In this document: positions 11,801 through 24,131 of the stretch, piece by piece
Position numbering within the stretch: position 1 is the stretch's first letter
How the letters are laid out: each line of letters starts with the position of its first letter
Source of the DNA: Triops longicaudatus
Lineage: Eukaryota; Arthropoda; Branchiopoda; Notostraca; Triopsidae
Length of the DNA stretch: 64,000 bases
Assembly: GCA_022885665.1 (NCBI GenBank)
Contig: JAGQDJ010000212.1
Span: forward strand, 62,001-126,000
Direction: 5' to 3'
The notes under the pieces: generated by a model
Databases searched by the model: none
What the model saw: only the letters and a program-made list of their open reading frames with translations
Told to the model about the DNA's origin: nothing
Position numbers and translations under genes: made by a program

Positions 11801-14800
11801 GCACGGAAAGAATAAAGCTCCGCCTCCGGTTGGAGAAAAACGAGCCAGTGATGGCGCTAACAGCGTTCAAAGTCGAAAAAACTTGTTCTGGGCCGGTATC
11901 CTTTCTCCGGAAAGGTTCTGGCAACTTGGTGAACGCGGTGCCGGCCACCAAAATGGTGTCTTTGCCAGTAGTAGGCGGTTGTAATGCCAGTACTGGGCCA
12001 AATAGCGAGTTACGCGTACCACCGTTGCATATTTCTTTAAAGGGGCGTAACGCGACGTTACTGTCACCGCCCGGAAGGTCGCCGACCATTGTGGGCGGAG
12101 CCATCTCTAAGGAAGACAATTCTGAAGACGAAAGTGGAAAATTTGCCAGTAAACGGAAACTGAAAAGCAAAGACAGCAGTGAACCCAGGAAGCCATTCAA
12201 GAGAAAAAGGTCGCTGCCACTTATCGAAAGCGATCCGGAAGAGGAAGAGGAGCCTAAAGGGAGCCTAGGGGAGGAGCTCAGATGCATGGTAGTTGAAACG
12301 AGTAGCGAAGTACCGGAAATCAACACCAAAGTGCCACGATTGTCGCTCGATTCGAGCAAACCTGGCTCATCGCCTGAAAAAGTGAACTGTGAGACGCCAT
12401 CCTTGGCACCTCCCGGTAATTAAATAATATGTGATTTGATTAATGAATTTAATCGGGTAAATGAATGTGATTTAACTGTTTCTCATTACTGTGTACTAAT
12501 TTTTTATAATTTGTTCCATTTTTAGATTTAAAAAAGGCGAGACTTGCATCAGAAGTGGCGCCACCGACCATTCCACCTCATACCGAATCGCCTCTAGTGG
12601 TCAGTTCCGCACTTACAACGCCACCTGTCATTTTAACCGACAAAGGCAGCCCCGAGGACAAAATGCAAGAATTGCAGGCGCCCTCTGACCTTGAATCAAC
12701 GAAAAGAACTTGTACCAGTGGTACGAGTAGTACTACTAGCGCCACCTTGCCCCTAATCGCGAGAACGGTGCATCTAAACCACGTGAAGATGAAGGAGGAG
12801 CCATTGTTGAAAGTCAGCGTGCTCAACAATGTGCAAAAACAAGTCCACAATAGTCTCTTACATCGGGGTTTAGAACTCACCACGCCAACCGAACTCGAAA
12901 AAGATGACAAAGTGGGAGGAGGAGTCAAGGAAGTTAAGGAAATGACCCAAGCCCCGCCTACACAAACTTTAGAAGCTGCCGTCTGCAAGGACGAGCCGGT
13001 TAATACGCAAGGCGAGGACTCGGGCATCGAATCGATGGACGCTTTGTCGGAAAAAAGCCCCAATCAGGGCGAAAGTCCGTCCCGGCGTGAAGAACGCAGC
13101 GAACAGGAAATACTAGCCACCTCCCACAGCCATAGCCACGCCTACGTCGAGCTTCCGCACCACCCTAACCATCTTCCTTCGCCGCCGGTCGTTTCTACGG
13201 AAGAAATGGCGACACCTGACCTTGCAAAGAAGCCAGAGTCAAAGATTTTACTGGAGGAGGAGGAGCTAGAAGAAGTAACCACGCCTTCAAAGGGTGATCA
13301 CGTCTCTCCAGAAGCTAAAACGGAAGTTTTAGTCAACGGAATGAGCAGAAATAGTGGTACCAGTAGTGCCAGTACCAGTCCGTGTCGTGAGGAGGAGGGA
13401 ACAAAACTGGCCACGCCTCCGGAGGTAAAACTTGAAGAGATTTGCATACCAAGCCCTCAGGAGGCGTGTCTTGAAGAAAAATGCGACCCGAAAGAAGTAT
13501 TGGATAGTCAGCTGAAGGAGGAGGTACCGGTAGTGGTAGTAGAAGCGGTAGAAAGCACGGTGGTACCGGAAGAGGCGGTGGTAACGTCACCACCAAGCCC
13601 CGCCTCCCCTAGTAGCAGAAAGCGAAGAAGAAGCACTTCAGCAAGTCCTGTACACGTACCATGTACGTTAACAACCTGTGAAAGTATCGGTATTTTGAAG
13701 GACATGGAGGAGGAACAGAAGGTGGAGACTCGTGTTGAAACCCCGCCTCCTTTGGAGGCCAAATATTCTGCGGACGAGCCGGTAGAAATGGAGGTGAGTG
13801 AAGAAGTACCAGAAAGTGCTGGCAAAATTGGTCACATTCTTGAGGAAAAATTACCGGAGGCCACTTTTCTGGAAGAAACGTCACCGTCACGAGTACCGCC
13901 ACTGTCACCTCCAACACCATCGGAAGAAAAAACACCGTGTTCAGCGTCACGTGTCGTTCTTTTACCCGATTCATCGATTCCACCCACTTTGCCGGAGCCA
14001 ATACTTGTTCCCGTCACCGTTGCATCGCCCGTCACTACCACCACTTTGGTGACGCCATTATGCAGTACCGAGCTTTCGGATTCTTTGTTGCCATCTCCTT
14101 CGACAGTAGTGACGCCGACGTCACCAAGTGTCACCGTTTCAGTTCCTGCGCCTTTGTCTGTAGAATTGGTAGTCGATCCAAGGCCACCTAGTGTCGAGTC
14201 CAGTCATTCCAGTCCGGGAGCGCATAGCCCCGCCCCTGTGATACCTTCTACGGCCCCGTTGCCACCGTCACCGTGTTCTCCATCCACTGTTGTGGCGTCA
14301 CCTTTACCTGCTGAAATCACGCCTACCTTGGAGCCTGCGCCGAGTTTGCCAGAAAACGTAGAAACTATGGCAGAAGTGGTAGAAGCGCCAGAAATTAGTG
14401 ACGGTAAGGTAAACGGGGGCGATGAGCAAGAAATGGTGGTCGAGCGTCCACCAAGTGTCACTTCAGACGTCACTGAACGCTCAGAAAAGCAAGAAACAAC
14501 AGAAACGTCCTTAGAGAGCGGATCTTCGCAAGTTTTGTCGCCCGCAGTCGCCGTTGTGGTCATAGAAGAACCATTGGCGACAGAAGAAAGTGTGGAAACG
14601 GTGACTGAAGCCACGCCTCCTTCGCCGAAAGTAGCAGAAGACAATTTGGCGACAGAAGCAGACATTTCAGTGACGAAAGAGGCTACTTTCGTGAGGGAAG
14701 AGAGCACAAAAAACACTATAAATGACGAAGAAACTGAACACAAGGAGGAAAAAGGGGTGGAGCCAGTGAAAACCGAACCTTTAGAGGAAGCTAGCGTACT

Positions 14801-17800
14801 GGAAAGTGAAATTGTGACAGAAACTTTAACAAAATCGGAAGTAGAGATCAAGGAGGAGCTTCCCGTGTCTCTGGAAGTGTCACCACCCGAAGATCTGCCC
14901 CTTTCTGACCCAACAAGTGCACCCGAGCTTGTAACTAGTTACGTCACCGAAGTTAACGAAGTGAAAGAACATCTAAATGAGGAGAGGGGTGTCAGAACCG
15001 AAGCCCCGCCCCATTGTGAGCCTCTGGTGAGTAATGCCAGTGAAGAGGCGGAGCTTAGCAGTGTGTCTGTGGTGTCAGAAACGGTAGTGCCCTCTAAGGA
15101 GTGTGTGAACGTACCTATCATGGAGGAAAAGGAGGTAACAGTGGACAGAACTTCTGAGGCCAGGCCCAGTATCGAGAGAACAGTGACACCAACGCCAGAG
15201 GGCGTGCCTTTGGGTGAAGAGTCGCGCCTTGAGAAGGAAAGTGAGTCTCCGACGCAAGACAAAGAGGGTGAGCTAGATGAGGAAGGGGAAGAGCTGGGAG
15301 GGCCAGAGCTGGGTTTGTCCTCCGAAGAAGGAGGCGGAGTCGGAGGCAGTGTCTCCGCTTCCGGGCCCAACTCGCCGTTTCATGGGTTTTGTGACAAAGA
15401 AGTGTTGGTACCACCCGTGGTGGAAGTCGAGGGAGTGGTCATAGGTGGAGATACGCCCCCTTCGGTGGAACCTAACGAGTCGTTGTTGCTGTCAGGGGCG
15501 AACACGGCCAGCGAAGAGAGTTTGGAAGCCACGACGGTGACTAGTGTAACCAAAATGGAGGCCGAAACGCAAGAAGCTCCGAAATTGGTGACGGAACAGT
15601 TAAGGATCGAGATTCCGGATGTGGTGACGCGATGTACGAGATCAGGGACGAGGGTGATTAGCCCCGACGCCAACGCCAGAACGGACCGACGGAGTCCACG
15701 CCAAGCTAGTCCTATTGTTCTGTCCGCGGGTGCGGGCGTGGAGGAGAAATTTTCTAAAGTAAGTTCATTGTTGCAACTTATATATGAAATAATCATTAAT
15801 AAAAAAAAATAGAAAATATTTTGTTGAGAAGTTCTGGGACAGTTTGTGATAAGAAGCGTGGGAGCTATGTCCCAGAAACTTATGGAGCTACCTCAAAAGC
15901 TGGCCTTAAATGCGTTTTCACGTTAATTAGTATACGAAAAGCGCCCTTATCAACGAAAGCGCTGCGTAAAGGTTCATTTTCCTATACCACAGTGTGTAAA
16001 AATGGACCTTACGTCATTCCCTGTGTATTTTAGAATTGCCTTAAACCAAATACGGCGTTGATAAAAAAATAGGTACGAGTATACGGCGTAATACTGTATA
16101 GGCGTAACACTTTTTTATGTATATTGAATTAAATACATTACGAGACCGCAGCTTTTGGCTTTAGTTGCTAAAAAAAAGTAATTTCTTGTAACGTGTTTTA
16201 AAATTCGTGTGAAAGTCAATATAATGTCGCCTAAATTTGCGTTACAGCTAACATTGTGTTCATAAAAAAACTGGCACGAGGATATGGTATGATACTGTTT
16301 ATATGTACAACTTTTTATGGACATATTATTTACATTACGGGACCATAATTTTTGGTTTGAACTGCAAAAATGTATTTCTTTCGAGATTATTAGACTACCG
16401 AATTATAAGAATTCTTTTTTTTTTTCAAATTGCAGCGGGGTGTTCGGCGGAAACGGCAAGAATCCGAGTCAAGTAATGCGTCTCAAGGGCGAAATACACC
16501 GGACGCGGAAGATTTGTCTGTCACTTCGAGGCCTTCGAAGCGAAAATGCTCTGAAAACGCCACCGAGTTGATCAAGGCTTGCATGGGCTTGGAAGATACG
16601 CCTAAACGTGTCGTAATCGGAACGACAACAACGACTAATACTACGACTACAGCAGAACAGACTCCGCCCCCACCGAACAATTCCGTCAAGCGAAACAGCA
16701 AAGGAGGCCTTGAAGAAGATCCCGTACCTAAACTCAGTACGTTCTTTTTTTAAAAAAAAAAAAAAGTCGAAAAATAAAAACCAGTAAAATCCTAATTTCT
16801 ACTATTTCTATTTCAAATCTTATTTTTTCCTTTTTTAGTTGCACTTAGGTTATCTTTTCTTAATGTGATTACTTTTTGTTCCTTGTCTGTGTTCTTGTAA
16901 ATGTACCTTTATGTACTTTTTGTTACGTGAAAGTCAAGTAAAGAAAGAAAAAGGTCTATTCTAAATGCTATGTCCGCAAAAACAGCTACAGGTATATGGC
17001 AAAATTAATTGAACTTTACTATTTTATTTAGGGCACTATTCTTTATAGTTCTTAGCCGTGTTAAAAAAAAAGTACGGTACTATAGCATTTTACCATAGTA
17101 CCGTACCTCTTTTTTGTGGACAGCTTTGTGATCCCATTTCAAATCGTTACGTTTTCCTTTTTTTTTACTTATTTCTGCTTTCATTGTGTGTATTATTGTT
17201 ACTGTCTATTATATTTAGGTTCATTAATTAGTCAATGAGTGTTATTAATGAGTTTTTAACAGCAGGTGTCAATTCTGAAGAGGAAGACAACCATTTATCA
17301 GACGACGAGCCGTTAAGTGAATTGGCGCATCGAGCAGTTCGTCAAGCGCTCAAAGACAGAACGTAAGTTTTCACTTCAAAAATATGAAAATTCTTAAACT
17401 TAATTTTCCCCACAAGAATAAAGAAGAAATACCGAATTAGCTACGTTTTGTTTATTACTATTATTAATAGTAGTAGTGTCAGTAGTAGTATTGTTATTAT
17501 TATCATACTTTGAAACTTAAAACTTGCTATATTTATTTTATTCTTTTCTTATTTATGGTATATATTTGTTTCAAAAAGGACACGGATACGGGGTTCTAAC
17601 GTGAAAAGAGGCGGGGCCAAGACCTTCAAAGAACGAGGGGCGGGTGGCCGACGGAACTCCACCGATTCTCCTAGCGGACTCAACAACAGTCGTTCGGTTA
17701 CGCCCACACGACGCTCAGGACGAGCTTTAGTCGGTATCAAAGTAGCCACGCCCACTGTTCTCGGTGCCGAAGCGACAGATCTGCCCACGAGACGGAAAAC

Positions 17801-18098
17801 AAGGAGTAGCTGCGTTACTGGTAAGCTATTTTTAATGCAAAAAGTTTTAAAATCTCCCGAAACGTCGAAAGTCATTTGTCGAAACCCTAATCCGATACAG
17901 CTGTAGTCTAACAAACCCCAACCTTACCCAGACTTAAATAAGAAACCCTAACTTGTACTAATTTAGTGTATAATTGGACTTTTGATGCATTTTATGAGTT
18001 TTGGTATTAATTTTTTTATTTTGTAATTTACAGTGACTGATGGTGATGGGAGTCAGCCAGCCAACCGAAGACGTCCGGTTTCGAAGGACCGAAGGTAG
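5876..18098 (+). CDS. NCOA6: nuclear receptor coactivator 6-like protein
   Basis: NCOA6 is a nuclear coactivator subunit of the MLL3/4 (fly Trr) H3K4 methyltransferase complex. Coding exons: 5876-6002, 8137-8306, 10198-12415, 12526-15758, 16436-16736, 17266-17362, 17579-17820, 18034-18098; phases agree at every junction, about 2150 aa (human about 2060). The N-terminal domain is diagnostic: RRVEPWNSVRVTF (from about residue 52) and the following PREAA, LRQLAQ and LGVLSVQ match human NCOA6. A nuclear-receptor box LVNLL sits at residues 316-320 (10846-10860) in a context like the human LVNLLQ box. The rest is disordered, Pro/Ser/Thr-rich in exon 3 and Glu/Val/Pro/Ser-rich in exon 4, with a sumoylation-type VKTE near residue 1586 and basic C-terminal exons. 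Two exons of 2.2 and 3.2 kb carry most of the protein and are far richer in GC than the introns. Start: ATG three bases after an acceptor. Confidence 0.9.
15827..15878. repeat. short imperfect hairpin in an NCOA6 intron
   Basis: AGTTCTGGGACA pairs with TGTCCCAGAAACT about 28 bases later (one extra base on the right arm). The word TATGTCCCAGAAA recurs near 56,068, so this may be part of a small dispersed element. Confidence 0.4.
16060..16120. repeat. foldback mini-element, copy 1
   Basis: Decayed copy of a roughly 60-bp foldback family found at least six times in this window. Signature: A-run, then GGTACG near the left end, and CACTTTTTTATG near the right end. Lies in the intron before NCOA6 exon 5. 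Confidence 0.45.
16260..16323. repeat. foldback mini-element, copy 2
   Basis: Second copy in the same NCOA6 intron. It has an A-run and CTGGCACGAG on the left and GTACAACTTTTTATGGACA on the right, close to the family consensus right end GTACCACTTTTTTATGGACA. Confidence 0.5.
17058..17122. repeat. foldback mini-element, copy 3 (best preserved)
   Basis: The core is a perfect 12-bp inverted repeat: GTACGGTACTAT (17072-17083) and ATAGTACCGTAC (17095-17106) with an 11-base loop. The A-run on the left and CTCTTTTTTGTGGACA on the right extend the palindrome. It lies in the intron before NCOA6 exon 6. Confidence 0.65.
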
Positions 18099-19504
18099 CA
18101 TCCAATTGCGTCTACTGAGGAATCCCACCTGACTTAGACACGAAATCCTGTAAAGAAACTATTGCTACCGCAGCAACATTGTGCAATGAGCGAAAAAAAT
18201 CCTTGTAAATATTTGTACATATCCTTTAAAAAATGGAATCCATGAAAGTGTTTTTCTTACAAAAAATGGGGGGAAGATGATACCGAAAAGAGCACATTTT
18301 TGAGCCTGAAAAAGCGAGATTGAAAAAGTGGGAGATTGTGTCTTTTTTGTTCAAAAAATTTAAAAAATAAAATAAAATGATTGCCAGGTGTTAGATATAC
18401 CCAGCTATGCATTTTTTTGCTATATGACTTGATATCTGTGGCGTTTGGCATCTTAATTTCCTTATTAGCCACCTGTTTGGAATCGGAGAAAACAATGTAA
18501 ATGTTTTTAAAACAAAGACATGAAAAAAATTTGGAAGGAAGCAAAATCCCTTTGAAGGGAAATCTCAGGACTTTATCATCCCTTTTCTGCCCTCCTTAGT
18601 CCCCTTGATATATGAAACTCGTGTTAGGTGGCTTTTTATTTAAGAGACGCATTTTTTCGTATTTTTTTATGGGAACTCGCAAAAAATAAGAATTGACATT
18701 TGTGCAATTTTTAAGTTCGTTGGTTAGTGTATTTTTTTCTGGCATTTTTAGCAAACAGAAAAGAAAAAGTATACAGTGTAAAAAGGGTTAATCTGTCCCC
18801 TGGGAGTTAAAAAGAATCGACTGTGTCATAGTGTCATTTATTTTTTCAAGAAGTTTATAAGAAAATAATCGTGCGGACCCACTCCAATTGCTCTTGTCCT
18901 CCACTTTTGCCGGTTGGTTGTTGTATATATATTATATATACAATATATTGCCTATTCATTGACAAATGTGCGTTTAAATCATGCATTAGTAGTGTCTACC
19001 CATATAAAATGGAACACGAAGCTGAAAGCTGCATAAATGGGTAACAAAGATTTGGCGCCAATTTCCGTCATACTTCAAAGCCATTGGTATGAAAAGCAAG
19101 CGACGCCTGAAAACTAAATATCGGCGCTTAGGCTCTTGTACGATCCAATTCTTCTACTTCCCTCACAGTACTTAATTGCTTCCACGACTTTTTGGTAACT
19201 TAAAACGCTTAACTAAGATTTAAACTTAATTTTCGTTTCTAAAGCACATTATTAACTTGGATAATAAGAAAATAAGTATGTATTTAGGTAAGGTATGAAA
19301 GTAGATACGACGAGAGAATAACTGTCGGCATGATACGTTGTTCGCGTTTCAGTTTTCATTGATTTTGTTGACACTTCGATTTGTTATTGTGCTTTAGTTC
19401 TTAGGAAACACTTCCATAGGGTGTGTTGTACACTTAAACCGATAAAATTAGTGTTAAAAAGCTGCAAGTTTCTCTACTACTGTGTAACATTGTGTAAAGA
19501 CACT
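18099..19504. other. NCOA6 3' flank and USP12/46 5' region
   Basis: Holds the NCOA6 3' UTR (AATAAA-type signals around 18365-18378), a short TATATA palindrome near 18922-18945, and AT-rich DNA leading to the USP12/46 start codon. No other exon was recognised. Confidence 0.5.
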
Positions 19505-20526
19505 ATGGTAAGCGCTTAAATACTCAAAGTACCTTGAAAATAAATTCACAATAATTAATTTTTGTCTTAAACAGGGAACAAACGCCTCTCAGTTGGAACG
19601 AGATATTGGAAGTGAACAGTTTCCTCCTAACGAGCACTATTTCGGCTTAATTAACGTAGTTGTCTTTTATATATCATTAAAATTATTCATGTCTATTTTT
19701 CCTAAATTTATGTTAGACATTTACGTTTCGAAGTAGCAACAAAATTTATTAAAAATAGTATAATTTTGGCTTTTTAGTGATTTTTTATTGTTTTAATAGT
19801 TTGGCAATACCTGCTACAGTAATTCCGTGCTTCAAGCGTTATATTTCTGCAAGCCTTTCAGAGAAAAGGTCCTGGAATACAAAGCCAAGAATCGACGGAC
19901 GAAAGAAACGCTGTTAACGTGCTTAGCGGATCTTTTTCACAGTATTGCCACGCAGAAAAAGAAAGTTGGCACCATCGCTCCCAAGAAATTCATCGCCCGG
20001 TTGCGCAAAGAGAAAGAAGAATTCGATAACTACATGCAGCAAGACGCGCACGAGTTTCTCAACTTCCTTATCAATCACATTAACGAAATTATTATCGGTA
20101 AAGCCACGAAAATAAGCCAAAATTTAAAATAACGCAGTTCATTAATTAATTCAAATATACTAAATGATTAGAGCAAAAAAGTTGAAGAAATTAGCTATTC
20201 TCTAAAATTAATGTATAAAAATATTAGAAAAAAACAAATGAAAAAATCTTAAAAATAAGTAGGCTATATTAGTGAAATTAGTATTGTTTTTAAGCTACAT
20301 TTATTTATATATTTCCTTGTTCCTTTTTACGCAGCTGAGCGACAGCCTTGTCCGAAAAATAAACCAACAAATGGGTGCACCGCGATACCCGTTGAACCTA
20401 GTAACAATCAGCCAACGGAGCCAACATGGATCCGGGAAATTTTCCAAGGCATTTTGACGAGTGAAACTCGGTGCCTGAACTGCGAAACTGTAATATGAAG
20501 ACTGACACATTTTTTTTAGACTTTTA

Positions 20527-20591
<65 letters not shown>

Positions 20592-21682
20592 GTATTATCG
20601 TTATTATTATTTTGGTCAAAATTTTGGTATTTATGGAAAATAATCATATTACATGTCTTTCTGTTAAAAGGTGAATAGCAAAGATGAGGAATTCTTCGAT
20701 TTGCAAGTAGACGTCGGACAGAATACGAGTATTACGCACTGTTTGCGTTGTTTCAGCTCCACGGAGACCTTATGCTCGGAGAACAAGTTTAAGTGTGAAG
20801 TCTGTTGCAGCTACCAAGAAGCCCAGGTTGACAAACTCATCTCATTCTTGAAATTTTCTGTTAAATTCAGCTTAAAACCGCCTTAAGACTTCCTTAAACC
20901 TTTCTTAAGACTACTTTAAGACTATCTTAGTCTTCTTTAGAAGTGTACAAAATCAGTAAAAAAAAAGGTAGAAAAACCTGATTTTAATCTATTTTCTTGG
21001 ATTTCTAGAAACGAATGCGAGTGAAGAAGCTTCCATTAATTTTGGCATTACATTTGAAACGCTTTAAATACATGGAACAGTTCAATCGACACGTCAAAGT
21101 CTCCCATCGCGTCGTTTTCCCCCTAGAACTCCGTCTTTTCAACACTGTAAGTCCCGGCTCTAGCGTTGTTACCATTTCTATAGATGCTGTCATCAATTAT
21201 TATTATTATTATTATTGTTATTATTATTATTATTAATATTATTATTAATATGATTGTTATTATTATTATTATACGTCCTTTTTTAATAATAATAATAATA
21301 ATAATTCTTTACATTTCGATGGATTTAGTCGGACGATGCGGTGAATCCGGACCGTTTCTACGATTTGGTGGCCGTGGTGGTCCATTGCGGTAGCGGTCCA
21401 AATCGGGGCCATTACATTTCTATCGTCAAAAGCCACGATTTCTGGCTTCTCTTCGATGACGACATTGTCGACGTAAAAGAAAATCCCTTTTTTCTAAGTT
21501 ATTCTAACTTAACCTAACGCATCCTAATTTCCGGTTGGCTCAGTAATCACTCTTTAAACATCTTTCCTCAACAGAAAATCGATGCATCAGCCATTGAAGA
21601 TTTCTATGGACTCACTTCAGACGTTCAAAAGGCTTCGGAAACGGGTTACATCTTGTTCTACCAGTCACGGGACGGCTGTTGA
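19505..21682 (+). CDS. USP46: ubiquitin carboxyl-terminal hydrolase 12/46
   Basis: Cysteine deubiquitinase of the USP12/USP46 group, which acts with WDR48/UAF1 and WDR20. Coding exons: 19505-19507, 19575-19655, 19800-20097, 20335-20489, 20671-20826, 21009-21146, 21329-21472, 21575-21682; all phases agree, 360 aa (human USP46 366). Catalytic Cys33 lies in GNTCYSNSVLQA and catalytic His305 in NRGHYISIVKSHDFW; a zinc ribbon is given by C174xxC177 and C221xxC224. DNYMQQDAHEFLN, LILALHLKRFKYM and FDDDIVD are near-identical to vertebrate copies. The first coding exon is a lone ATG followed by GTAAGC. Vertebrates also break between M and G(A/T)NAS, but have 15 further residues upstream; here the upstream frame has no ATG. 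Mature protein would start MGTNAS, which fits an N-myristoylation consensus. USP12 and USP46 cannot be told apart in an invertebrate. Confidence 0.95.
20526..20611. repeat. ATT microsatellite
   Basis: (ATT)n tract of about 85 bp in the intron between USP12/46 exons 4 and 5; the last units are interrupted. Confidence 0.95.
21195..21306. repeat. ATT/AAT microsatellite
   Basis: Interrupted (ATT)n followed by (AAT)n in the intron between USP12/46 exons 6 and 7, only about 20 bp from the next acceptor. Confidence 0.9.
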
Positions 21683-22076
21683 TCCTTTTACAGCGTGTAT
21701 ACCATCAAGAATTCTTGGAATTTTGAGCAAAAAGAAAAATCTACGTCACCTTTCTTGAAACTCTGTGAAAATAAAAAATTGTTGAGTGATGATGCAAAAA
21801 ATTGTTAATAAAAGTATAGAATTTCACCTACACGACGACTTTTGATTCTTTTCAGCTTAAAGACCCAGTATATGAAACGTCGTTGACGAAGCAAAAGACG
21901 TTGCTTAATCGTTATCACCAGTTTATGAAGATCAAGTTTCATGTATAGACTTAGCTTGTCACTGCTTAACCAAGACTGGATTGCCACCGGAATGCTAAAC
22001 TGCTAAGAAAGTGGCTAAAGCTGGGTAATAGTGGCTGTGTTGACATACTTGGAATAAGTTGGTGGCGTAAAGCAAA
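21683..22076. other. short intergenic between USP12/46 and the receptor
   Basis: Contains AATAAA signals for USP12/46 near 21769 and 21803. The receptor start codon follows after fewer than 400 bp on the same strand. No other feature was seen. Confidence 0.5.
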
Positions 22077-23837
22077 ATGGATCACAATTGTAGTGCAGAA
22101 ATGGACGTAGATTTGGCTGCCAATACGACAAAATTTTTACCACTACCGCAGTTTGACCGAAATGCGTTTATCAAAACAGTTGTTTTATCTGCGATTGCTT
22201 TATTGTCATTAATAGGCAATACTGGCACCGTGATTAGCATTGTTCGCAGGTACCGGCGACGGAGTACAAGTCTCAGCAAGCTTTATAGTTTATTGCTGCA
22301 ACTGACAATTGCAGATTTGTTAGTGACAGTATGGTGTATTGCTGGAGAAGCAGTGTGGACGTATACAGTAGCTTGGTTGGGTGGCAATATCCTTTGTAAA
22401 GTGTTTAAGTTTGCGCAGGTAACCGTCCAATTTGAAAAGCACCCCAAATCTAGTTTGTCTCCAAGATTATCATTGTAGGTATTTAGCCTTTATCTGTCGA
22501 CGTTTATTTTGGTGCTAATTGGGGCGGATCATTTGCAAGCAGTGCGCAATCCGTTGGACAGAATTATGACAGGAGCCACTTGGTGTAACATGACGCTGTG
22601 GGTGACTTGGATCGTTAGTGCCATCTTGGCAGTGCCACAAGTACTGTAATTTAATCTTCTGTTAAAGGAGATACTTATTTAATGGACCTTGGTAAATTCA
22701 TAAAACATGCATCTTAATGCTGTCTGCATTGGTCTCGTGTTTCAGTTATTTATCTTCGGAGTACAACGCGGTCCTTTCCAAGAAGACTTCTATCAATGCG
22801 TAACCTACAGCTGTTACAGTGCCCTCTGGCAAGAAAAAGCTTACGCGGCCTTCAGCTTGTTTTTCATGTTTATTCTTCCTTTAGCGGCCTTGGCAATGTT
22901 CTATTCCTGCATTTGTCTGACAATCTCACGTAAAGTGACAACTATATGTTATTTATTATCATGGAGCTTTGATTTTGTTCGATTAATATACACAAAAAGC
23001 GTCATTCCCATGCTAAGAACCACAGCTGCCGTGGCGTCCAAGATGGCGTCTGCCGGCGAGGTACCTCTGTTTTCCTGCTTCCTCTCATACAGAGCTAAAC
23101 AAAATTTTCAGTTTCTTGACATTAACCAACATAAGAAAGTTCTTTTTCAACAACAAAAAGACTTGTGCGATTATTCATTTCTTTTTGACAATTCACCTCA
23201 CATTAGTTTGTTGAAACAAGCAGGTACGTCTGCAACCTTGAGCATCCGTTTCATGTGCTACCGTATTCACTGCGATTCACGTATCCAATAGGATACGTGA
23301 ATCGCAGTTCTTCATTGACTGCTGATCATGTAACGCATTTCCAGAAATCGCACACAAAAACATAGTCATAGATAAAAATCAAGGCTCTAACTTCTCCAAA
23401 TACTTTCAAAAACACTTACTAACTCTTAAAGGAATGTTGTTATATTCTAGAACGTCAAAACGATCCGTTTCATATTAAAAGCGCCCACGCTAATGGCGGC
23501 GACCAACGCTTATTACGTTTACAGCGCGCTAAGACTCGCTCTTTACGGATGTCGGTGGTTATTGTCCTGGCTTTTCTGCTTTGCTGGATACCATATTACG
23601 TCATGATGTCGTTATTTGTGTTCTTCGAGTTCGACGAAGATGTAAGAATTCAACTTAAGCCAAAATACGAGGGCACTTTTAATGCTGTAAAAGACTTTGG
23701 GTTTGAAGACAGGCATTTTCTTCTTCGGCATGTCCAACAGCGCCATCAACCCCATGATCTACGGTGCATTTTATGTGTGGCGCCCTCGTCGCACTACCGT
23801 GTCTCAACCCAATTCCCCCTTCAGCGGCAGCCATTAA
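22077..23837 (+). CDS. GnRH/AKH/corazonin-family G protein-coupled receptor
   Basis: Rhodopsin-class neuropeptide receptor, plasma membrane. Coding exons: 22077-22418, 22479-22640, 22746-22934, 23000-23060, 23451-23641, 23694-23837; phases agree, 362 aa. The extracellular N-terminus has N-glycosylation sites N4 and N16. TM2 to TM3 read IADLLVTVWCIAGEA and KFAQVFSLYLSTFILVLIG, the signature of the GnRH/AKH/ACP/corazonin receptor family. C107 and C186 (YQCVT in loop 2) should form the usual disulfide. TM6 has CWIPY (296-300) and TM7 NPMIY (334-338). Odd: the DRY position reads D131-H132-L133, so the key Arg3.50 is His. The C-terminal tail is short (about 20 residues after NPMIY). Exon 4 (61 bp) and the 52-bp last intron are the least certain joins, but both fit phase. 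The ligand cannot be read from sequence. Confidence 0.85.
23269..23308. repeat. perfect 18-bp inverted repeat in a receptor intron
   Basis: ACTGCGATTCACGTATCC (23269-23286), a 4-base loop AATA, then the exact reverse complement (23291-23308). It lies in the intron between receptor exons 4 and 5. Perfection suggests a recent foldback duplication or an assembly artefact. Confidence 0.95.
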
Positions 23838-24123
23838 CCCCAACGCATCTTAAATACTGATACGTTGCTTGATACGTTTCATGTACCGAAAAATCGCTTT
23901 AATTAACAAGACATTTTTTTTCCAGGAAAATCTCACTCTTTACTGTACGCTATTTCTTAATAAAAACGACCCAAACAAACTACCCTATACCTAATACCAC
24001 GGTAGTTGCGCGAGTGATCCCAATTCAAGCTGTACCCAACGCTGTTGACCCGCAGCCCCTAAGGTTATGTCATAGGTGGCGTGCGGTTACCACAGGCCAG
24101 GTTTGTTTGTGTCGTATTTTTCA
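23838..24123. other. receptor 3' flank
   Basis: AT-rich DNA with an AATAAA near 23957 that may end the receptor transcript. Nothing else was seen. Confidence 0.45.
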
Positions 24124-24131
24124 TTGAGGAT

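Noticed and set aside
10551..15796. Long minus-strand ORFs opposite NCOA6 exons 3 and 4
   Set aside because: Shadows of GC-biased coding sequence; they have no splice structure or family match.
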